Shown: positions 25,340 to 36,403 of the stretch, in pieces
How positions within the stretch are numbered: the stretch's first letter is position 1
Layout of the letters: each line of letters starts with the position of its first letter
Assembly: GCA_051453625.1 (NCBI GenBank)
Contig: JBOZIK010000001.1
Span: 241,599,223 to 241,663,222, forward strand
DNA length: 64,000 nucleotides
Source: Welwitschia mirabilis
Taxonomy: Eukaryota; Gnetophyta; Gnetopsida; Welwitschiales
Direction: 5' to 3'
The notes under the pieces: model-generated
Told to the model about the DNA's origin: nothing
The model's input: only the letters and a program-made list of their open reading frames with translations
Database searches by the model: none
Translations under genes and position numbers: made by a program

Positions 25340-26320
25340 CCAGACTTAATAGAGAACAGAGTTGCTCCTTCTAATGCAATAAATCAACCTAAATATTTTA
25401 CTCATGTTTCTCCATTCCATTCACTTGTGCTTCCATGCAACTTTAAAGAACACCCCTCCTTGTACTCCTACTTTTACATAACCTTATGATCTTGATCATG
25501 GTAACATTTTTCCATGTCTTCCATTTGAACATTCGTGTAATTCTCTAAATTACATTCCTTTCTTTGATTTTAATGGAATACATAACCTTGAGGGGTCTAT
25601 TCCAAAAATTTGTTAATATTTTCCTCTTAAAACTTCATGTGATACTTAAAGTAACATCCTCCCCTCTTTTACCCTATCCACTTTACCTTATTCCTTTAAT
25701 GATTACTCTTTTCAATAGTATGACTTGGTATATCTTGGAATTATAAATTGGAGTAAACATTATCTTATTGACAATAATCCATGCTTAGAATTAAACCTCA
25801 AGAAGCTTCTTAAGTATATTAAAACTACCCTAATTAGTCACCCTAATAAGGTTTTCTAAAATTCTTGGAGCCTTAATAGTATCATTTATGTCTTTCATTT
25901 TCAGTCATTGAATGAAATCTATGTTTTAAATTCCTTATACCATGAGTTTGATAAGAGATTAATTTTCCTTGAACTATATGAATTTTTTATCTCTTATATT
26001 TCTAATAAATTTTGTAAACTTAAAGTATTATTGGTCATGATAATTGGGGAAAAAATTTTCTCCTTACTGAAATCCATATCTTGAGTTGAATGTTAGGAAG
26101 CTTCTTGATCTAACTAAATATTCTAAAAAGCCTTCGAAAATTTCTTGTATTCTTTCTTTGAGTAATGCCTTAAATGAATTATGTAATGATAATCATAACT
26201 TATATTGCTTCAATAAGAGATCATTTTTCAATGCAAATTTTCACTTTTTCATCTCTTATTTAGATTCTAAATTTTATGCTATTAAGGTTTTATCCTTTTA
26301 TTGTCTTTACCTTTAATTGA
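25340..26320 (+). pseudogene. Unidentified repeat-containing relic in family-B interior
   Basis: Fragments of a protein can be followed through frame breaks. Two similar modules occur, one from about 25,795 to 26,050 and one at 26,086-26,316: each begins with KLL and ends in FFISY-xx-xKF-xx-xKVL. I do not recognise the family. It could be an extra ORF of a pol-less LTR element. No RT, integrase or protease motif is present. Confidence 0.35.
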
Positions 26321-27096
26321 CCTTACTCAAAAATGATTATATACATTCAATGTTTTATCAATTGGTTTCTATTTGGTTTGGTCCCTATTTTTCTAAAACA
26401 TTACAATACCTAAGACCATATTAGAAAAATAAATGTTTCTTTTTTTTTAAAATATAGTATTAGATCCAAATAAAACTTGTTTTCCTAATACTTTAAGTGT
26501 GCTTTTTCTTCTAATTTTTTGTTGATATGTTTATGTCCTTGGTTTTTATTTTGATATGCCATTTTTTACATAGTAATTTAACCTCTAAATGATTAGGTCC
26601 TTATCTTTTATGGAAAGTACATTCTAATGGCTCGCTTGAGATTTTCAATTTAAATTCTATGAAAATTAAGAAATTCAATGGATAAAGGTTAAAAATCCAT
26701 GAGTTACCTATTAATAAAATCTTGAGCTTGATAGAAGCACTTGTCTTAGAAATCCTCTTTCCATTGTCTAAATTATTCCTTAGTTTATTCCTTTAATAAA
26801 TGTTATGCTATCACTTAAACATATTTAATTTAAATTATGTTTCACTTTATGAAGCTACCATGACTAGTAATATTTTACTTGACCATTTCAAAGTGATAAG
26901 ATTGAATTCATCTAATCTTAAGACATTCATATGTCTATAAACTGTATTTTAAAGGAAGATGGTTTGGTTCTTTTATTCTCTCTCAATGGTGTAAGTATTT
27001 AATTATTTGGGTACATTCTTCTTTATTTATCATCTAATTACTTCACTTTAATCCTTAAGAGTACTTGATCATGTGGGATTTTACTTTATTTTAAAA

Positions 27097-27162
27097 NNNN
27101 NNNNNNNNNNNNNNNNNNNNNNNNNNNNNNNNNNNNNNNNNNNNNNNNNNNNNNNNNNNNNN
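27097..27162. other. Assembly gap (66 N)
   Basis: Lies directly against a GA microsatellite, which probably caused the assembly break. Confidence 0.99.
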
Positions 27163-27171
27163 GAGAGAGGG

Positions 27172-27206
<35 letters not shown>
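27163..27206 (+). repeat. (GA)n microsatellite
   Basis: At least 44 bases of GA with two interruptions near its start. The true length is unknown because the array begins at the gap edge. Confidence 0.95.
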
Positions 27207-27209
<3 letters not shown>

Positions 27210-28927
27210 ATAAAAAAAGGTCATGATCTTTCACATCCAAGCTAAATAGATGGTCACCATGATGTCCTATTACACTAGGGTAAATTTTCTCAAGAGGGAC
27301 CTTTAGTAGTGTTAGTAGTTATGGGAACTCTATTGGGGGGTTAGTTGGCCATTTGTTATGGGTTATAACTCTTCTAATAGTGGTTGGACTCCTCTTATCA
27401 TGGACATAATTATCATTTAAAGGCCATGGGATTAATGATTTTCCTAATATCATCAAAGGCATTACTTTTTTTCTAGACTCATTAAGCATATTGTATTCCC
27501 ATATGATCATTTTATATTTTTAAATTCTAGTGTGGTTTTGAGGTGTAAGTAAATGGGTCCATTTTTAAGTAGCTTTTAATCTTTTCATTCATTGTTTGAA
27601 AACATTAAATATACTTGACATCATCAAAATCACTGCCTATTCAAGTGGTACTTTATGAAGTTTTTTACATTATGTTATGCATTATTAATTAGGTAATTTT
27701 ATGATTTATATGAACTAAAATTTAGGGTAGGTAAATAATCTTCTTGATATTATTAGTTGCCCATTTTCATTTTATTTTTCTTTAGCTATTTTGCTTGGTA
27801 TTTCAAAGTCATTTCCATACTTTTTTATCATCAAACTTAGAAATTGATTATTTATTAGTTTTTCTTATTGTTTTCATTTTTACTTACATTGTTTATCTAT
27901 AGGAGCTAATCTAGTTTTAGCATTTTAATAGATGATGTTCCTTTAGTCCATGATGATAATGTTTTCCATTTAGCCTTATAGCTTCTTTTCAAGTTTTAAC
28001 ACATCTATGTGATATCATTAAATCATTTTAAGTTTGGGCACATTTGTTAATTTTTTTTACCAATGCTTCTTTCTCTCTTGGTGCATTATCATTGTCCTAT
28101 CATGACATCATTTTTTCCTACATTGAGTTTTTTCCAACTTTTGACTCTTTCACCATGATGTTAGTTTATGCATTTTTGTCTATTCTTTTATGTTTATGTA
28201 ATACATAATGTATTGATTTATAAGTAGGGGGAGGACATACTTTTAAGATTTTTTTAGTAAAATTTTAATTGTGTGAGTTATTTTTGAGCTTTCATGATAC
28301 ATGTACGAGATGTGCTAGTCTGGTTATGATTTCATATTATTTATGTGATATGCTTCATGGATATTATTTAGCATGCCTCATACTTAACAATAAAGTAATT
28401 GTAGGATTTTTCTTATTGGTAAGGTCTAATCTAGAAGATTCAAGAATACCATGAATAAGGAGAGTAATGTTATAATTATCTTTGATGTATTTACTCCTTG
28501 TGGATTTTACTTAAAACTTCCTAATTTATTTATACATGTCATTTCGAGTTATCATTATTTTGATTATGCATATGCATCATCATTTTTTTAAGTTATCATG
28601 ATTACATCTTACAATGATTTTTTGTATGACATATAAATTTTATTTTGCAATTTGATAAATGTTTTAAGTGAGGGGCTAATGTAGATTATAGTACCTTTTT
28701 TTATGATTATGATCTCAAGAATTTAATTTTTAGCATATTTTTAAAGCCTATCATCCCCACCATTGTCCGAATGATGTACAAGATGTTAAATTTATTAGAT
28801 TTTGATATTTTATCTTGCATGATGAGATTTTTAAGCTTGATTTAGATTTTCTTAGTTAATGTTTGTCTTACTTAATTTGGTTCACAATTATAGTTGTTCA
28901 CCTACTTTATCAGGGATTAATAACACT

Positions 28928-28941
28928 AAGTGAGGAGGCTA
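28928..28941 (+). promoter_or_regulatory. Polypurine tract of family-B element
   Basis: The purine-rich aagtgaggaggcta lies immediately 5' of the TGTTGTGATG start of the LTR. A polypurine tract here primes plus-strand DNA synthesis, so this LTR is the 3' LTR of an element lying to its left. The related LTR at 60,171 lacks such a tract and instead has a primer site on its right, as a 5' LTR should. Confidence 0.6.
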
Positions 28942-30679
28942 TGTTGTGATGCCAAATTATATGTATTTAATGTAGTAGTTTAAGTACTTTAGTAGGATAT
29001 TTAGATAGGTTTAAGTGGAGTTTCACAATAATTAAGAGTTAATGTTATTATTACATAAATGTACAATACTTAACATATTTGAAGTCATTTCAGATGAATT
29101 TTAAAACTTGTAATTCTGAGGAGGAATTTGATGATTAAAGAGGCTAATTTGATTTAATGAAAGAACTCAAAAAGGATGTCATCCCCAGTATCATCTAGAT
29201 GATATCACTAGAGGACAATATATTAAAATCTGATAAGGATGCAAATTAGACTGAGCTAGAAGCTAATGTAGGATTATTTTTAATATGTCATCATCTATAG
29301 TATCATTTGGATGATAGGCAACATGACATTGCACCTAACTCTGTAACTAATACATCAAAATTTACCTAACTTTGTAATTTGTTACATGCCTCCCTTTGGA
29401 ATCACTAAGATTTTTTTTGGTTATTAGGTTTTCTATTTTTAGGATGTTCCTTGTAATAAATACCTCTTACCTTTATTTTTGAGTCTATCAGTTGCATCTA
29501 ACAATCTTATAATGGGAGATCAAAGGGCAGGAGATTCATCCATAGTTACAGAGAGAGCTCTTCCTTAGTGTTCAGTTATGTATCCTCCATTAGGGTGCTA
29601 CTACTTTATAAGTGGATGTTGATTCGAGATNNNNNNNNNNNNNNNNNNNNNNNNNNNNNNNNNNNNNNNNNNNNNNNNNNNNNNNNNNNNNNNNNNNNNN
29701 NNNNNNNNNNNNNNNNNNNNNNNNNNNNNNNNNNNNNNNNNNNNNNNNNNNNNNNNNNNNNNNNNNNNNNNNNNNNNNNNNNNNNNNNNNNNNNNNNNNN
29801 NNNNNNNNNNNNNNNNNNNNNNNNNNNNNNNNNNNNNNNNNNNNNNNNNNNNNNNNNNNNNNNNNNNNNNNNNNNNNNNNNNNNNNNNNNNNNNNNNNNN
29901 NNNNNNNNNNNNNNNNNNNNNNNNNNNNNNNNNNNNNNNNNNNNNNNNNNNNNNNNNNNNNNNNNNNNNNNNNNNNNNNNNNNNNNNNNNNNNNNNNNNN
30001 NNNNNNNNNNNNNNNNNNNNNNNNNNNNNNNNNNNNNNNNNNNNNNNNNNNNNNNNNNNNNNNNNNNNNNNNNNNNNNNNNNNNNNNNNNNNNNNNNNNN
30101 NNNNNNNNNNNNNNNNNNNNNNNNNNAATCTCCCTTATGATTTATGTTATTTATGATTTAGTGACAAATTCATAATTAATCTTAATCATGATGGAAACTT
30201 TGTTAATGTTGATATTATTAGCGTAGTTTTTGAATTTTATTTCATCTTGAATTTCATATCATAATAGTTACATCTAATTATCTTTTGTTTAATATGTCTT
30301 ATTACCTATGTTGGTTAGGATCTAGTGATAGCATTTCCTGATTGATTTATGTTATGAGGCTTAATCTTTGTGACAAGAAGATTGGTAGTCAAATAGATCT
30401 ATTACTCAGGGTATTTTCCATTACATTTCATTATAATCATTACATTTGCATTTATCTTTCATTTTATTTCTACATTATTTTTATTTATTAAATGTAAAAT
30501 GAAAAACATAAAAAATACTTCACTCAAATCAACTTTTTAACTTCTTATCTTAGTGTGTTAAGAAAAATATAAAATTGGGGTTAATTCTCACCTATACTAG
30601 CATGTGTCTTGTGAAAGCATTTGTGATTTATAAAAATTTGCTTAGGGAATTAACAATTACACAAATATGCACCATAACA
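28942..30679 (+). mobile_element. Family-B LTR, copy 1 (3' LTR)
   Basis: Starts TGTTGTGATGCCAA and ends GCACCATAACA. Both ends and much between align with the LTR at 60,171-62,598: the region around gtcatttcag at about 29,080, two hairpins at 29,178-29,216 and 29,285-29,329, a degenerate TATA-like taataaata at 29,454-29,462, and the stretch ctatactagcatgtgt at 30,592. A 496-N gap removes the middle. This copy has lost nearly all CpGs kept in the other copy, so it is older. Confidence 0.75.
29631..30126. other. Assembly gap (496 N)
   Basis: Inside the family-B 3' LTR, downstream of its TATA-like site. Open frames drawn through the 29631-30126 gap consist almost wholly of N. Confidence 0.99.
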
Positions 30680-32024
30680 CTAGACATGTATGAAGCTCCT
30701 CTTAAATTTAAAATATTGATTATAAATTTTCTATGCTAAAAGACCCCTCATAATCAAGTTTAAGTACCCTTTTATAGCCCAAAACTTAGGGTTACAATTA
30801 GGTTTTGATAATATGCATAATTCTTAGTAACTTCAGATCAATCCATTAATTTCCTCAATGAACTTATCATCTACCTTGTGTTATAGAATGTAAATATGAA
30901 GTGATAACTTAAAAGATGACTGATGCTATTGTCATGCAACATGATAATGGATCAAGAATGGTACTAACTAATGCATTAAACTGCATTTCTAAGCCAGTGG
31001 TAACATGTTTACATGTGGTGGAACTAGAGTCTATAACATCTTGTACGAATACTCATCCCTTATGCACTTATTAAAAACCAAGCTATTGGGGTTTCTATTG
31101 GTAATCACTCCACTTCCTATTACCTTTCCCTCATTTAAAAGCTATACATTCCTCATCTTCTATAAAGGAAAAGTCTATATTTTAAAACTAAGATATGTAA
31201 TATTGATCATGTTAGAGAAGTAAACTATTCAAAAATTAAATGAAGATACTAAGGAAGGATATGAAGGGGAATTTATCTTTACTTACAACATGGGTTTTAA
31301 GTCTGCTCCTTTGTGTGCTATGATCTTATAATGTACATAATTAAAATGTATGAAAACACATATCATGAATTGTGGATATAACATACAATTAGATATTTGG
31401 AACATATGACATGTGTAACAAAATTATTCTTACCTACATGAAAGAGTTAGTCATAAAACTGTCATGAATGCTCTGTTAATCCTCTATCTATCTTTCTTTA
31501 GTGTCTTTTATAATTCAATATAGCTATGACTAAATAAATTTAATATCATCATCTAAGTATAATTTTAAATCATTGTAACCATCTCCCATATCTTCTTCTT
31601 TTGTATCCTTTGGCTTGTTACTCTAGTTAGGAAGAGCAATAAAACTTTGTATATGCCTACCTAAATATACAATTACAATTATTCAATTAAAGAATATTCA
31701 TATATGTAAAAATGGCCATATGTACATGTAATGTAACAAAAGCATATACTTTAGAAAACCATCATTGCCTATATTGATTTTCAAATTCACATCTTCTATG
31801 GATATGTACTATGTTTACTTTTATTATGTTTTGAAGTTGTAAATGAAAGAACATATAAAATAAATGTATGTAAGGATTTCAATAAATCAATAGTTATTCA
31901 TTAATTAAGTTTATAGGAATTTTACAAAGGCTTTATGACCTTTTAAATTGTTCTAATATGAGAGATCTATAATTGCACATTACAAACCTATTTCATTACC
32001 ACATAAGTTTAAATAAAATAATTT
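30680..32024. other. No recognisable gene; minus-strand TATA-like site
   Basis: AT-rich DNA between the family-B LTR and the Sirevirus. On the minus strand ctataaaagggta (within 30,765-30,778) looks like a strong TATA box followed by plausible leader sequence, so a leftward promoter or old LTR may lie here. No partner was found. Confidence 0.3.
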
Positions 32025-33286
32025 TGTTGAGAACCTATTGTCATTGATTAATTAATGAGTTTTTGTGGAGATAGTTATTTTGTAGAGATTTTCCAGCACC
32101 AGGCAACCACTAAAGATATCCAAGCAATAAATCTGTTATTTGAAAATACACTAAGTAACATGCGGGTGACTGGAATTAAAACACCAAGTAACTGAACTAT
32201 TAGTAAGATTAAACTACTTCAGGCTCAAGTGACTATGATTCCAAGTAGGTGCAATTAAACTGCTAATTAGATGAAGACTAGTTTTAGCATGGGTAACTAT
32301 GTATATCATGTGGGGTAACTAACTATTGAACCTATTGCAGATTGAGACAACAACGGGTGACTGATAATCTTGTCAAGAGTGATCAAATTGCATTCGACAA
32401 GTTTCAGTTGATTAATAGTGAGGATGACTGAAGACATAAAAAAAGGCAACTGATTACTACCCAAATAAGAAACAACCATAAAGAGTTGACTGACCTTTAA
32501 AGTTCAGGCAACTACAACAAGGTCAACTCCTTATCTATGTAAGGGCGACTGAATGTTTCAAATTAGTACTATTAAAACTGAATCTAGCAAGGATGACCTA
32601 ATGTTTCTATAAGAGTAATCTAATTAGCAGACTATTAAATATAAGTCAAGCAAGGATGACCTAACAAAATGATAAGAGCAACCAAATGCTAGGGTAACTG
32701 AGATTCTTATGAAATCAACCCAATGTGTTCTAAATATAACTATTATACTTTCATGGTTTACCAGAAAAAGATGGAACTAGATTCTAATGATATGCTTTTT
32801 CTCTTTGAACGACTATTTTTTAGCTGCTCTATGTGAGTACCTCCTTCTCAATAGTGAAGGTGACTACGTTTGATAATAGAAACAATACATCTATTATTAT
32901 TACAAATTCTATATGCACTGTACTTTAAAGATTGTGAGATCAGATTTCTCTTGGATTTTCTGTCTTCTTCATATCTAGCTCATTAGAGCTGCTTTGCATT
33001 TATACCTATGGACCATAACTATGCATGTGTTTACCTTGCTTAAATCCATTTTTCCATGGTTTTGGATTAGTCCTAAAATTCACTAGTGATTATAAAGGTT
33101 TTTGGTGAGCCTAAAAATCAACCTTTGAGGTTAAGTGTATAAGAGCTGAAGGGTGGTAACTATCCACCATTAAAAACAATTTGTAATCTTTTGGTGATGT
33201 GTTTTCTTTTTATTTATAGGTTTTTAAGGTGCATGAATATTTTATTATAGCCTATTCACCCCCCTCTAAGACTGATCCTTTCTTTA
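32025..33286 (+). repeat. Sirevirus 5' LTR
   Basis: Begins TGTTGAGAACCTATT and ends near gatcctttcttta, just before the primer site. It aligns with 40,212-41,483 along its whole length. Its U3 is filled with a loosely spaced decamer related to GGTGACTGAA, one every 25-45 bases from about 32,160 to 32,700. The final CA has become TA. Confidence 0.9.
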
Positions 33287-33288
33287 AT

Positions 33289-33306
33289 TGGTATTAGAGT
33301 AAGGTT
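33289..33306 (+). promoter_or_regulatory. Primer binding site, initiator tRNA-Met
   Basis: TGGTATTAGAGTAAGGTT starts two bases after the LTR and matches the complement of the plant initiator tRNA-Met 3' end (TGGTATCAGAGCCAGGTT) with three changes, two of them C-to-T. This is the usual primer of copia elements. Confidence 0.85.
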
Positions 33307-33348
33307 GCAACAGATCCTAATAGATCTCTACTCCATCTACCCTAGAAA

Positions 33349-34660
33349 ATGTTTTAGCCCTTAGAAGGAAATTATTTTACAAGGCTTTCCTTTTTTAATG
33401 GAATCATCTATGATTATTGGAAGGCAAAAATGAGGATCTTTGTTCAATCCATAGACCTTGAAATATGGAAGTCTATTACTAATGACTATTGTCCTCCTAG
33501 TGTGCAGGATCTAATAATCAAGCTAACTTCTCTGAAGAGTAAAGACAAGTGGACAACTGATAAAAAGATGGTGGAATCATGCAACTTCAAAGGGTTGAAT
33601 GCTATCTTCTATGCCATAGGTATAGAAGATTTTAAATGAGTAGTAAGTTGCACCACAACTAAAGAAGCATGGGAATTTTACAGAGAGCTCATGAAGGAAC
33701 AAGCCTAGTAAAGCAAGTAAAGCTTTAAATGCTCATTACTTAGTTTGAAGATCTCAAAAAGAGGATGAAGGTATAAATGATTTTTTACAAAACTAATGAA
33801 TATTATCAATTATATGCATGATCTAGATGAACTCATTGAGGAGTCAAGAGTAGTACGCAAGGCATTGAGATCCATTCCAAAGAGATTTGATTCCAAAGTA
33901 ACTACCATTGAAGAAAGCAAGGACCTAAATATCATAAAAATGGATGAGCTCCAAGGAAGCCTTCGCACATTTGAAATAAAATTTGAAAAGAAAAAGAAGA
34001 AAAGTGTAGAATTGATAGCTACTCATGAAAACATAGATATCAAGGAAGGATCTAACCAAGAACTTAAAAATGAAAATGAAGTGGCTCTTCTAGCCAAAAG
34101 ATTTAGGCATTTTATACAACAAATAAAAAATTAAGGTCAATCCAGAAGACCAAAAAAAATAAAAATATGAGGGATGATGAGACATCTAATGCTACTCTTA
34201 AAAGGGTTTCAATCACACTTTTACTGTCTATCCAAATAATAAAAAGGATGACAAAAGAAAAGGAAAGAAAGTCTTATCAGCAACATGGGATGATGAAGAA
34301 AGTGAAAGCGAACCGAGCTCAAATTCAGAAAGAGGTGGAATCTCTCTGATGGCCTTTGTAGATGAAAAGATATATTCCACACCCACTATTGATTCCTTTG
34401 ATAATGGTGATATGCTTAGTGAAATAAAAGTGGAACTTTATATGGAATATCAAAATCTAGCCGTTATAGTTAACAATCGGAAGAAAGAAAAAAAAAATGT
34501 ATTAGATAAATTAAAGACTATAGAAATTAAAATTATAGATTTGAAAAACAAACTTGAATTAAATTTAAAGCTATCTAAAGGGACTCTAACTAGTAAACAT
34601 TCTACAGGCTTTTTTCACACTTGTCAAATCATGTTTCTTCTCTCAAATTCTTGAATAAAG
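33349..34660 (+). pseudogene. Sirevirus gag relic
   Basis: Gag forms the virus-like particle. Starting at ATG 33,349 the third codon is already a stop, but the frame continues as PLEGNYFTRLSFFNG, YWKAKMRIFVQSIDLEIWK, TTTKEAWEF (the conserved gag UBN2-type fold), with further stops at 33,637 and after 33,705. A 112-codon open piece at 33,796-34,134 carries VVRKALRSIPKRFDSKV and TTIEESKDLNIIKMDEL, the strongest family signature. A shifted frame gives ATWDDEE, then MAFVDE and, to about 34,600, a Lys/Glu/Leu-rich coiled-coil tail characteristic of Sirevirus gag. Confidence 0.85.
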
Positions 34661-34689
34661 TAAAATATAAATACCCATTATAAAAAATT

Positions 34690-35014
34690 AGTTACCATTA
34701 CTACAATAATAAGAAACACTCAAATATTAATTGTATTTTTTATAAGAGTTGATTTCCTCACTATATGTTAAGTTCTAAATTTAATTTCTCCTCAAAATAT
34801 AATTAAAATCCAAATAGAAAAAATGCATGAGGTGGATTCCAAAATTATCAAATAAAATCCTACTAATTCAAATGGCTTTAAAAGTAGATAATCACTCTTG
34901 CTTGTATCTTGATAGTGGTTGCTCTAGACATATGATAGGTGATAAGTCCAACTTCATCAAATTCAAGGAATATGATGAGGTATAAGTGACATTTAGTGAC
35001 AATGAAAGAGATTA
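34690..35014 (+). pseudogene. Sirevirus gag end and protease, left copy
   Basis: The protease would process the polyprotein. The active-site stretch reads CLYLDSGCSRHMIGDKS with D-S-G at 34,911-34,919 intact. It continues to VTFSDNERD and is cut by a gap. The same segment occurs again right of the gap in a more damaged form. Confidence 0.8.
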
Positions 35015-35114
35015 NNNNNNNNNNNNNNNNNNNNNNNNNNNNNNNNNNNNNNNNNNNNNNNNNNNNNNNNNNNNNNNNNNNNNNNNNNNNNNNNNNNNNN
35101 NNNNNNNNNNNNNN
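35015..35114. other. Assembly gap (100 N) between two similar segments
   Basis: Exactly 100 N, a default-size gap. About 320 bases on its left and about 365 on its right are diverged copies of the same gag-protease segment. Confidence 0.97.
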
Positions 35115-35700
35115 TAGTAAATATTACATGACATTATTATAATAATAAGAGACACTTAAACATTTATTGTATTTTTCACAAGAGTTGGTTTCCTCACTCC
35201 ATGCTAGGTTAGAGTTGGTTTCCTCACTCCATGCTAGGTTCTAAATTTACTTTCTCTCCACAATCTAATCAAAATGCAAACAAAAACAAATTTATGAAGT
35301 GGATTACAAAATCCTCAAATAAATGCCTATTAATTAAAATAACTTTAAAGGAAACTAATCATTCTTACTGGTATCTTAATAGCAGTTACTCTAGAATATG
35401 ACAGGTGATAAGTCAAACTTCATCAAATAAAAGGAATATAATGGAGGAGAAGCCATGTTTGGCAATAATAAAAGAGCTAAAATTGAAGGAATTGGAAGCA
35501 TTATTGGAGGTAATTTACTGAATATTCATAATGTATTATTCGTAAAAGGTTTAAAGCATAGTCTGTTAAGTATTAGTCAAATATGTGATAAGGGTCATAA
35601 AGTATTTTTTAATGAAAATAAGTGTACAATCAAAAATGATGAAACTAATCATCTATTACTAGTAACAATAAGACATAAAAATGTTTATTGTGTAAATTAG
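35115..35700 (+). pseudogene. Sirevirus protease, right copy, and integrase N-terminal region
   Basis: Homologous to 34,690-35,014 but diverged. The active site reads YLNSSYSR (AAT AGC AGT at 35,378-35,386), so the catalytic Asp is now Asn and the Gly is Ser. Downstream a clean 81-codon stretch (35,455-35,700) encodes AKIEGIGSI, NVLFVKGLKHSLLSISQ and KVFFNENKC, the segment joining protease to integrase in copia elements. A perfect 30-bp tandem duplication lies at 35,181-35,240. Confidence 0.8.
35181..35240 (+). repeat. Perfect 30-bp tandem duplication
   Basis: 35,181-35,210 and 35,211-35,240 are identical. The left copy of the segment has only one unit, so the duplication happened after the two copies separated. 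Being exact, it is younger than the rest of the decay. Confidence 0.95.
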
Positions 35701-36403
35701 TTAAGCAATTCTATTTGTCTTTATTCTCATGTTCAAGAGTATGTTCTCTAGCATCAACACTTAGGTTACATTAGCTTTGAAACTTTGAATAAAATACATT
35801 GTGGTGAGATTGTTAGAATCTTTCAAAGTTTTTTATTACTCACAAAGGCTTATATGATGCTTGCCAAAAAGAAAAATATACCAGAGCTTCTCATAAAGAA
35901 ATAAGTAATATTACTACTAGCAAGCCTTTATATTTAATTCATATGAATTTGGTTGGCCCTATTCAAACGTCAAGCTTATCTGGAAAAAGATACTTTTTAT
36001 TTATGATTGATAATTTTTATAAATTCTCTTGGGTAGCCTTTCTTCATGTAAAATCTGATGCTTATAATTGCTTTGTTAGAATTTGTAAAAAACTCCAAAC
36101 TGAAAAGGGGTATGTAATTAAGAAGATTCATAGTGATCATGGTAAAGAGCTTAAAAATGAAAAATTTGAATATTATTGCAACTCAAATGAAATTGACCAT
36201 GAATTTTTAGCTCCAAAGACTCCTCAACAAAATGGAATAGTAAAAAGAAAAATCAAACATTATTAAATATGGAAAAAGTCATGCTAAATGACAAAGATAT
36301 TCCAAAAAGATTTTGGACTAAAGCAGTGAATAAATCTTTTCATATTTCAAATAAAGTTTATTTGAGACCAGGAACTTCTAAAATTCCTTATGAACTCTAG
36401 AAA
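35701..36403 (+). pseudogene. Sirevirus integrase core relic
   Basis: Integrase would join the cDNA to the chromosome. The zinc-binding GAG_pre-integrase segment (HQHLGYISFETL) precedes the core. The 107-codon open piece at 35,943-36,266 gives MNLVGPIQTSSLSGKRYF, FYKFSWVAFL, KIHSDHGKE and HEFLAPKTPQQNGIVKRK. Catalytic positions: first D is N (codon 35,946), second D is intact (36,135), and the E 36 codons on is K (36,243). Two of the three metal ligands are therefore lost, although spacing is the canonical 35 residues. The 3' part disappears in a 790-N gap. Confidence 0.85.

Larger units (their letters stand above)
26330..28927. other. Element interior without recognisable gene
   Basis: AT-rich non-coding DNA between the relic ORFs and the polypurine tract of the 3' LTR. 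It includes a 66-N gap followed by a GA microsatellite. If it belongs to the family-B element, that element lacks pol entirely. Confidence 0.35.

Noticed and set aside
29568-30175. Two overlapping frames of nearly 190 codons
   Set aside because: N run inside the family-B LTR; no real coding sequence.
11058-30679. Joining the minus-strand gypsy pol at 11-16 kb and the family-B parts at 24-30 kb into one element
   Set aside because: They are on opposite strands with unrelated copia, PUR4 and CACTA sequence between them, and no shared LTR was found.
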